The notes below the pieces were generated by a model, which saw only the letters and a program-made list of their open reading frames with translations, was not told the origin of the DNA and made no database searches. Position numbers and translations under genes: made by a program. Below, in pieces: positions 19,832 through 27,205 of a stretch of 27,205 bases of DNA. The stretch's first letter is position 1, and each line of letters opens with the position of its first letter. Source of the stretch: Gelatoporia subvermispora B (taxonomy: Eukaryota; Basidiomycota; Agaricomycetes; Polyporales; Gelatoporiaceae); NCBI GenBank assembly GCA_000320605.2, contig KB445816.1, positions 325,310 to 352,514 on the forward strand, read 5' to 3'.

Positions 19832-22034
19832 CGGGCCAAATATCCAGCACGACCGCAGCAATTCGATGGCTTGAAGATCTGCATGGTGCTTTGAGGGCGC
19901 TCCGCGCGGTCTAGAGTGCACCGCTGACGCCAAAAACAGCATGGGCTGGACGGATGTGGAAGATCTCCGTCACGGACAGGACAGCATGGGCGAGTTCGGA
20001 CGGATAGTATCATGTCGTCAATGCGCGAAGTTTCTGCGCAGATGAGGACGTCATGTGTGCGAAGGTATGCGTAGAGCGCAGGTACGGTCGAGGGTAATAA
20101 GATGTGCGAAGAGCTGGCGCGAGACCATAGGATAGTAGCGGTCGATGCTGGTGCGCGACGTTTGATCCTTGGCTGAATGATGGGAGGCCTGTGCCTAGGC
20201 AAATGTCCATTTTCCGATCGCAAGAGCACAGCCCGCACAACTCTCACCTGGAAGGTTTCCCGAGACCCCATGATGCGGGCTCCTCTCCCAGACATCGAGA
20301 GCAGTCAAAGTTCAATGAGCGAATGCCTCATCAATTACCATTTCCAAGTATGTAATGCACATCAAGTCCGAGTTAAGTGTACGAGCGGTGGACCCTCGAA
20401 CGATAGGAGGCGACACGGGACACGAGTCTAGCATTTCAATCAGCATTTCAGATTGAACGCTCCGCTCGACACGACTCAACATCTGACTGATGACGCTCCA
20501 GCAAAGCCAATGAAGTCGAGGCTGGCACGTTTCACCTTCGCCTATCACCTTGCTCCGCAGCTGAAGAGTGTGACTGCGAGCTCACGAGGGTGCAGTGAAC
20601 GGGCTCTTTGTCGTTCTTGCACCCTAGATTCGGACTGCGTTGACCGAGCAAGAGCCAGGAACGTGAGCGCGAAGGAGTCGTGAGCGCGTGGGACATATAG
20701 AAGGTGCAGTCAGCCTGCACAACGAGGTACCCGCGTGTCCGCGGCTCCTCGAGATGCTGATCAAGAACCCAAACTCCAGAACACCAGAGACAAAGAGGAG
20801 ATGACAAGAATCCTTTTAGCATTGCAGTGCTGTCAATACAGGGGTTGCGCATACACAGGATACGGAGCGAGCGATCTATAGGGCCAATCTATTGAGGCTA
20901 AGGTACCACGTGAGAACTAGGACTCCTCGAGGACCGGAGATGGGCACGAGCAGGGAGGTCTGGTGAATGGAAGCTCTAATATTGGGCGGGCGCTGCGCTG
21001 GGGCCAGGCACGGGCGCGGGGCACCGTCGAGATCTTCTTGTGCTAAAGATGTAGATGGGGCAGAGCCGTGGGTAGCACAGACGACTGACAGCAAGCACAG
21101 ACCCAGTCGAGCGACCCGCGATGAGGCCAGCAAAAAAGCGAGAGCGCAGAGCGTGCCTCCGAAACCATATCGTTGTCCACATTTCTACGTATGCACATGC
21201 GCCATGACTCTCCCTGTGATTCGGCAACCCACGATTCGGTAGACGACCGTGATTGAAGGGACGAGCTTCTTCTGGACGCTGAGACGGCACTGCTGCCTCG
21301 AGGGCGGAAGCAGGTCACCCGGGTGGCACCCCAACCCGTAAACCCGTGAATGTAGTGCAGCACGAGACCCGGGCCAATCCTGACACAGTGCATAATTAGC
21401 CCTCAAGAAGAGCATGGTGCATACACGCCGTCTTGTCATCGCGTTGTGAGCGAGATGGCGAAAAACATCGACTGGAAGGTAGTTTCGCGAGGCGTCCTTG
21501 ACCCCGTCCGGCTCACTAAAAGTATTATTGATGAGCAAACCGGCGACATTTGTCTATGTGGCACTCGCAGACTAACGGCAATACCCGGATCCAGTTCCCA
21601 TTTCTCGTGTGGTCCCTGGAGCCGAGCCCATCGTGAATTCTCCCAGTGAACGCAGCCTCGTCAGGTGATGTACACACGTCACAGATCCTAGTCAGCAATT
21701 CGTTCAAGCACAGTGTAGACTACACTCACTTTGACGAAAAACAGCAGGTGCTAGTGAACCCCTGGGTGGCCGAAATCCGCGCTAAATAGGTCTGAAGATC
21801 CGCCAACTACACCACGAGCCGACGCCGACTCTTGAGTGGTCGCATACGATATCAGTAGTGTCGTCGTTGAGGGGCCCGAACTGTCTGGGAAAGACCATCA
21901 GAAGTCAATCCTGAGGTCGAAGAATCGGAACCCGGCGTGACAACATCACCTTAGCAAAGATTTAGGACATATCAGAAGCCTCAAGCTCTTGGAACTGCTC
22001 TGTGGTATGGCGGTGATTGATAGCTGCAATCATC
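19832..22034. other. Long stretch without a supported gene
   Basis: Minus ORFs of 172 aa (20295-19777), 106 aa (20852-20532), 117 aa (21538-21185) and 116 aa (21393-21043) overlap plus ORFs of similar length, and none shows a known motif. I looked for reverse transcriptase, integrase, transposase DDE and helicase signatures by eye and saw none. Confidence 0.35.
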
Positions 22035-22702
22035 CTATTTGACAGATGAGAACCATGTTACCTGATCTCTTGAGGATATCCATGGAGAGCGGCGCTGGGC
22101 TGCGGTCGGACCGATCGAGCGGCTTGACAGTGAGGATTGCAGGATTGGGCGACTAAGCGAGCGGGAATCCGGCGACGGCAGGTAGCCACGCCGCCCTGCA
22201 GCCGGCTGCTGGCCAAGGAGAGGTCGCGAGCCTGGTAACACAGAGCTCGCGCTCAGCGCTCAGCAGATGCGCGAAGACAACACACGAGGGCGCCTGCTAA
22301 TTTCGCAACTCACAGAGGCGCGGGACGCGCGTCGCGTCGTGCTGAGCGCAAAGTCCGATCGTGTCCAGCATAGGGCGTGATCGACACTCGCGACATACTC
22401 CACCTCGGTCCCGAACACACTCGAGCATATTGCATCCTTGCCTCTGTACTCCGAGCCCGCGCAGACAACAAGCCGCAGCTCCCACTGATGCGCGGTCTCC
22501 CAACTACGCCGCTGCCGGTCGCCACCGTCCCCTCGCACGTCGCAACCCGTAGAAGGGATCCACAGGGGCCAGGGTAGCGAATGAATGTATGGCAATGACT
22601 TAGAGAACGACGGGAGGTGCTCGTGCATGCGTACATGTGTGCTGGTGAGCACATTACAAATTCCCGAGTCCATATCCCTGACTGACTATCAGTGAACGCA
22701 GG
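22035..22702. other. Coding-like plus fragments, unrecognised
   Basis: A plus frame at about 22260-22379 reads LLISQLTEARDARRVVLSAK, SDRVQHRA before a TGA. A second plus frame at 22377-22577 reads LGPEHTRAYCILASVLRARA. The look is coding (G/C-ending codons) with a frame change between them. No family was recognised, and the minus ORFs here appear to be antisense shadows. Confidence 0.25.
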
Positions 22703-23328
22703 TTGCCTTCGTCATCTGCGCTTCATGGGGCGACCTTCGACACTGGCCTTGTGCCGAACCCTAAGACAATGCCCGTCATGACACACCACACCATCATTGA
22801 CATCGGGCCTGCCCAACGTAGCCCCAGAATCTCATCTCGACCTTCGACAACATCTACCCCAACCGCAATCATGTGTCATACTCTGGTATCCTGCTGTTGT
22901 CCTTGGGAATTTGTAGAGACGCTCTCTTCTCCTGGACCTTCGTACGGCCCTCAAGATTGGCATTTGAACTCAATCTTCGCGCACGCATCCGAGCAACCCT
23001 TCTACGAGCGGGCGCCGTCTAGCACACATGGCCTATACGCTATCCCGTCGTCGAAGTACACCTAACGACCTGACGAGCATGTCCACTCATGTCATATACA
23101 ATGCTTCCCATACCGTCCATAAATCTGCACCCGAACACTGCATGATCACGACGCTAGGTGTGTATCCAGGTTCCCTTGGCTCACGGTTACGCATTGGCCA
23201 CATTAACATATCGCTTGAATTCAGCGACACCAATCGCTTCTGCAATCGATTCGATACGCCAAGTCATGATATATGACGGATCATGCCAGTCAGGAAATGT
23301 CTACGTATAGGACGAAATATACTACATC
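22703..23328 (+). other. Possible upstream exon(s) of the BTB gene
   Basis: A plus frame at 22703-23065 is open and Ser/Pro/Thr-rich (SSALHGATFDTGLVPNPKTM, SSPGPSYGPQDWHLNSIFAH), the same style as the N-terminal part of the downstream BTB protein. It ends at a TAA just after a weak GTACAC donor. Acceptor-like CCAG (about 23170) and GTGCAG (23334) sequences lie between it and the long BTB ORF. Alternatively this is the BTB gene's 5' flank. I could not fix the junctions. Confidence 0.25.
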
Positions 23329-25416
23329 ATGTGCAGGCCGTTCAGCCGTACACGACCAATAGAATTTAATCAGAGTCAGTCAACGAGCCACGAGGGACCC
23401 CAGCGCCGCAGCGGTCAATTCGACCCCTTTGCTCTTCTGGAAGCGGGCGCAACGCCGCCGCCCACCGACTTCCAAAGGATGCTGGACTCGCTTTCTCCTC
23501 CCGATCAGCGCCGCCCAGCGAGTGTCTCGACCAGACCTTCACCTCCCGATTCACGGAGATCTACACCGTATCCTCCTGGAGGATTTGACGGACGCGTTCC
23601 ACCTCCCAAGCCGCTTTCCTCCTGTACCAGTACCCTATCACAGCAGAGGACACCGACTGTATCATCATCAGATCGCACCGTTCCTCCAGTCCTATCGTTG
23701 AAGCCATCTGCACCACTATTCATCCCATCGCCGCTCACATCCGCAGCTCTTACGTCTGCGAGTCCGGATTCCGGTCGTCCATCGTCGGGTATCTGGACGT
23801 CATATACGCCTATATCCTCTGTCCAACCTCCGTTCTCCGACAGCGAGTGCTCCTCTTCCCCCGTCAAGACTCTCAATGCTACGAAGCCCTCTGGAGGTAC
23901 CCCATCCTCATCGAAATCACAGAGGACGGTGCCTTCGGTTCGAGTACGGCCTCCGGTGCGGCTCAACTGGAGAGATTTGGTAGAACCGCCTGCACCATAC
24001 CCTCTCCGGTCCGTGGCGACAGCAGGGGCCACTTCAGAGCACAGCGCCCGTTCACATGACGTTCACAACGGCACCGAGGTTCAAGGGCAGTTTTCGTCAC
24101 AGGCTACGGCTCAGGCAGATGCCCACATGTCTGTTGTCGTTACTACCAGTCCACCCCGGAGCGTGGCGACATCCCGTTGTATAACCCCGCCCACTGCTTC
24201 AGAAGGAGGTACAGCCGGAGGAGATACCGGCTTTACCAAGCTAGCACACAGTCCGGAGCGACTGGACGTGAAGGCGCCGATATTCGTGCCGAAACATATC
24301 GTTCACATCACACCGGACATGGAGCATTCCGAATGGCTCCTCCGTGCACCCAGCAGCTCCGATGGGGACCAGACTGTGAGCGTCTCTGCATCGGAGGAAT
24401 CAACGTGCAAGATCCCGTCGCCGATGAGCACATCATCGGTCGAGATCACCTACCACTAGTTGGAGGATCCTCGTGCTTTCATGCGGCATGACTTGCGCTC
24501 GCCCTCGCCTCGGACGGACGACTCTATGGCCGACGAGTTGTTGCCCCCTGCGCAGCAGCGCAGTAGCTCGAATGTTGCTCCTCCAAAGTCGGTTATAACC
24601 TACGACTCTCTGTCGGCACGAAGCGTGTCTTCTGGGCACCTCGATCATGACCCCGTCATCATCAAGTGTAACCCCACCAGGCCATCTTCGATGGGAAGCC
24701 CTTCGCCGTGCACCCAGCCTCGCACTTTCACCCCAATCATTCCGCCCAGGACTGACTCGACGCGACCCCCCTCTGCCAACTCGTCAGTGCCGAGCCTCAG
24801 AGCAGGCACATGCCGTCATCCAGAGTTCTATATACAGGACGAAATGAAGGTCCTCGAGGTGAGTTTGTTGGGCCCGTCGGCTTATGAAGCTGCATGCATA
24901 CTAAATATAGCTACGTAGGTGGAAGACACTCTTTTCCGAGTCCACCGATATATCCTCGAGCAGGACTCGGACTATATGCGCGACCTGTTGCGCTCGGAGA
25001 CACCGAGAGGTACCACAGAGGACGATGCCATTGTGCTCCCCGCGGTCTCTTGTTCAGAGTTTGAGTGCCTGCTTCGTTTCCTTTACCATAGGTGAGCTAG
25101 ACGCCCTATCCTCTCATCTTACCGCGACTCATCCAGTTGGAGGATCCCTGGTGTACATAGCACCGCTGTTTGCGATCTGCTCAGTATGCTGTCTGTCTCC
25201 ACACGCCTCTCGTACACCAAGCTCAGGGATCATGCCATCGCGCAGCTGGAGGTGTATAGCCTTCCCCTCGACCCGATCGAACGGATCATGCTCGCCGAGA
25301 AGCACGGCGTCCGGCAGTGGCTCGTTCCCGCGTCGTTGAGGTGTGCAAGCGTACCCGATGACCGTCCGGCCGAAGAAACTAAGGAAGGTCTTCGCAGCGC
25401 ATTCGTGCAGCAATAG
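23329..25416 (+). CDS. BTB/POZ domain protein with long Ser/Pro-rich N-terminus
   Basis: Exons proposed are 23329-24375, 24460-24858, 24919-25091 and 25161-25416 (624 aa). The first ~480 residues are low-complexity Ser/Pro/Thr. The C-terminal BTB/POZ fold begins at RHPEFYIQDEMKVLE, continues after a 60-nt intron with VEDTLFRVHRYILEQDSDYM, RDLLRSE, IVLPAVSCSEFECLLRFLYH, and after a 69-nt intron ends with LSMLSVSTRLSYTKLRDHAI, PLDPIERIMLAEKHGVRQWL. BTB domains mediate dimerisation and, in some proteins, cullin-3 or co-repressor binding; this type is numerous in Agaricomycetes. An in-frame TAG at 24457-24459 would truncate the protein before the BTB. An 84-nt GTGAGC...TAG intron (24376-24459) removes it in phase, but the segment it removes also reads like coding. 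The C-terminus after WLVP is frame-shifted relative to the duplicate by a 1-nt deletion. The start is uncertain because an upstream exon is possible. Confidence 0.65.
25027..25351 (+). repeat. Direct duplication, copy 1 (inside BTB gene)
   Basis: 325 nt covering the end of the third BTB exon, the entire 69-nt intron and most of the last exon. It aligns with 25778-26103 with 11 substitutions and one single-base gap counted by eye (about 97% identity). The intron differs at one position only. Confidence 0.9.
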
Positions 25417-25777
25417 TGAACGAGGCCACAACGAGGCCTATGACATAAAAATACCACAGCCCCCGCTCCACAGCAATTCTGGACCACAACACGTTCGGCA
25501 AGCTCCCGCGCGAACCATTGCCACGCTCATTCATTTCCCTTATCTACAGTGCCTTCTCGTATACTCGTGATACCCTCTGACAGCACTCGGGCACGCGTAC
25601 CACCGCCTGACACGGAGAGCACCTCAAGTCGTCGCCACTGGCAAGTCGAACAACGTCTACTGCAGGCGCCGCCGCCCAGGGCGCAGTCGTCATTCCGGGC
25701 TGATGTTCGCCGCTAAGCGTGCGTTGCGGAGATTTTGACAGGGTTCCTGCGCGTGGTCTCAGGATCGGCGGGCATGA
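25417..25777. other. Spacer between BTB gene and its partial copy
   Basis: Mostly unassigned. A plus frame at about 25576-25713 is open and Pro/Ser/Arg-rich (ARVPPPDTESTSSRRHWQVE), stylistically like the N-terminal region of the BTB protein. It may be a leftover of the duplicate's own upstream part. It stops at a TAA before the duplicated segment. Confidence 0.3.
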
Positions 25778-26206
25778 GCCATTGTCCTCCCCGCGGTCTC
25801 TTGTTCAGAGTTTGAGTGCCTGCTTCGTTTCCTTTACCATAGGTGAGCTAGACGCCCTATCCTCTCATCTTACCGCGACTCATCCAGTTGGAAGATCCCT
25901 GGTGTACATAGCACCTCTGTTTGCGACCTGCTCAGTTTGCTGTCTGTCTCCACGCGCCTCTCGTACACCAAGCCCAGGGAGCATGCCATCGCGCAGCTGG
26001 AGGTGTATAGCCCTCCCCTCGACCCGATCGAACGGATCATGCTCGCCGAGAAGCACGGCGTCCGGCAGTGGCTCGTCCCTGCGTACGTTGAGGTGTGCAA
26101 GCGTGGCCGGGCTCGAGGTGCGTGCTCCAAGATCGGAGTCTATCACCCACTTGCGGATGCGCACCAGCGGCTTGAGCAGAGGTACTATGATGGCTGGGCC
26201 CTGTAG
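25778..26206 (+). pseudogene. Partial BTB/POZ copy (3' half only)
   Basis: 25778-26103 repeats the BTB exon-intron-exon segment. The intron (GTGAGC donor at about 25844, CATAG acceptor at about 25912) is retained, so the copy arose from genomic DNA rather than cDNA. The encoded end is SLLSVSTRLSYTKPREHAIA, LEVYSPPLDPIERIMLAEKH, followed by WLVPAYVEVCKR. This copy keeps the TAC codon that is damaged in copy 1, and its frame runs on to TAG 26204-26206. The N-terminal half of the BTB fold is absent and no start codon precedes it, so it is unlikely to make a folded BTB domain. Beyond 26103 the two copies diverge completely. Confidence 0.75.
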
Positions 26207-26255
26207 CTTGATTCTTTCCCGGCCCGCATATGTTCATAGCAGCAAATGGTGTGCG

Positions 26256-26376
26256 AGCTGTGCGAGCTGTGTAGATAGAGCTGTGTAGCTGTGTAGATAA
26301 AGCTGTGTAGCTGTGTAGATAGAGCTGTGTAGCTGTGTAGATAGAGCTGTGTAGCTGTGTAGATAGAGCTGTGTAA
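26256..26376 (+). repeat. 22-bp minisatellite
   Basis: Five units plus a partial one. One unit is 23 nt (26256-26278) and the next four are exactly 22 nt (26279, 26301, 26323, 26345). Each unit is two AGCTGTGT octamers followed by AGATAG (AGATAA in one unit). The array begins about 50 nt after the stop of the BTB partial copy. Confidence 0.92.
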
Positions 26377-26477
26377 TGTATTAGACTTACCGATCGATGC
26401 CGATCAAACTTTATTCAATGCTATCTTATAAGACAAGTGAATGTATGCTTACAGGCAAGGTCCCCCGTGCCCCAGCC
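26377..26477. other. Spacer between the two satellite arrays
   Basis: About 100 nt of unique, AT-rich sequence. An ATG at 26441 opens 113 codons into the next array. That ORF is a by-product of the repeat: its translation cycles through YIQPPTSYSV-like units because 82 nt is not a multiple of three. Confidence 0.6.
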
Positions 26478-27080
26478 TCACCTCGTATCCCATCTCTGAC
26501 CTCATATCCAGCCTCCGACCTTGTATCCAGTATCAACCTCGTATTCAGCCTGTCATCTCGTATCTAGCCTCTGGTCAGTGGTCTTATATCCAGCCTCCGA
26601 CCTCGTATTCAGTATTAACCTTGTATCCAGCCTCTCGTCTCATATTCAGCCTCTGGTCAGTGGTCTTATATCCAGCCTCCGACCTCGTATTCAGTATTAA
26701 CCTCGTATCCAGCCTCTCGTCTCATATTCAGCCTCTGGTCAGTGGTCTTATATCCAGCCTCCGACCTCGTATTCAGTATTAACCTCGTATCCAGCCTCTC
26801 GTCTCATATTCAGCCTCTGGTCAGTGGTCTTATATTCAGCCTCCGACCTTGTATTCAGTATTAACCTCGTATCCAGCCTCTCGTCTCATATTCAGCCTCT
26901 GGTCAGTGGTCTTATATTCAGCCTCCGACCTTGTATTCAGTATTAACCTCGTATCCAGCCTCTCGTCTCATATTCAGCCTCTGGTCAGTGGTCTTATATT
27001 CAGCCTCCGACCTCGTATTCAGTATTAACCTCGTATCCAGCCTCTCGTCTCATATTCAGCCTCCGACCTCGTATCAGTCT
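26478..27080 (+). repeat. 82-bp minisatellite with internal sub-repeats
   Basis: Six full 82-nt units start at 26537, 26619, 26701, 26783, 26865 and 26947. A shortened unit starts at 27029, and degenerate material precedes (26478-26536). The units at 26783 and 26865 are identical, and the flanking ones differ by one or a few T/C changes. Within each unit a shorter motif of the type TATTCAGCCTC recurs, so the 82-mer grew from an older, roughly 13-25-nt repeat. The plus strand is pyrimidine-rich and almost free of purine runs. The last unit has lost a block between two CAGCCTC sub-motifs, consistent with slippage or unequal exchange. Confidence 0.95.
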
Positions 27081-27205
27081 ACCTGCGACCACGTGTCCAG
27101 CTCCATCATGGAACGCGGCTCCTTTGCATTCCATGTGCTTGAGTGCATTGTCAAAACCCCTAGGATTGAAGAAAAATTCTATGCCTCAGCATTGGACTGG
27201 GACCA
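27081..27205. other. Window edge, no feature recognised
   Basis: Unique sequence after the array. No ORF of useful length, motif or splice signal can be judged in 125 nt. Confidence 0.4.

Noticed and set aside
19777..20295. 172-codon minus ORF as a hypothetical gene
   Set aside because: No motif, start context or splice support, and the plus strand over part of it has better codon use. Treated as unresolved intergenic.
21735..21830. Possible tRNA-like fold
   Set aside because: No A-box/B-box pair (GGTTCGANNCC) and no seven-base acceptor pairing could be found.
23505..24032. 175-codon minus ORF inside the BTB gene
   Set aside because: It is the antisense of a Ser/Pro-rich exon. Such exons routinely leave open Gly/Arg/Asp-rich antisense frames.
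26441..26782. 113-codon ORF as a repetitive protein gene
   Set aside because: It lies almost entirely in the 82-bp minisatellite. The peptide is a frame-cycling by-product, with no promoter or splice evidence.
1..27205. CRISPR arrays, IS elements, prokaryotic operons, biosynthetic gene cluster
   Set aside because: The spliceosomal introns and gene families are fungal. The only arrays are contiguous minisatellites without spacers. The single reductase relic has no synthase neighbour.

Overview
The window reads as nuclear DNA of a filamentous basidiomycete, most likely an Agaricomycete (Polyporales-like). The support is short GT-AG introns of 48-84 nt with CTRAY-type branch sites, a TATA-driven Zn2Cys6 regulator, an F-box/LRR protein, a BTB/POZ protein of the fungal type, and a base composition near 50-55% GC. 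No rRNA, tRNA, CRISPR, complete transposon or prokaryotic operon was seen.

Layout. The left edge (3-902) holds the 5'-truncated end of an F-box protein. A TATA box at 1458 leads into a four-exon, 533-residue transcription factor (1565-3325) whose Zn2Cys6 cluster sits near its C-terminus. From 3.7 to 12.1 kb lie three decayed genes: the C-terminal part of a NIPA/DUF803-type membrane protein on the minus strand (3723-4864), a frameshifted and stop-ridden Rab geranylgeranyltransferase beta subunit (BET2-like, 5265-6522), and a frameshifted zinc-binding-dehydrogenase/enoyl-reductase-type gene (10866-12099). Between the last two is a probable intact five-exon minus-strand orphan gene (8832-9935, 233 aa), beside another minus-strand coding relic (8258-8724).

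From 12.1 to 22.7 kb there is no recognisable conserved gene. The stretch holds coding-like fragments on both strands, of which only a three-exon minus-strand model (13411-13948, 130 aa) splices cleanly. The right part carries a Ser/Pro-rich BTB/POZ gene (23329-25416). Its last two exons and the intron between them are duplicated downstream at about 97% identity (25027-25351 versus 25778-26103). The window ends in two minisatellites: a 22-bp array (26256-26376) and an 82-bp array (26478-27080).

The recognisable genes do not form a pathway or cluster. The window looks like an accessory, rearranged region: a few live regulatory-type genes among dead copies of housekeeping and metabolic genes, local duplication and tandem-repeat growth. 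I found no convincing evidence of a new multi-gene system. The best leads are the two orphan minus-strand genes, the intron-containing partial BTB duplication and the satellite arrays.
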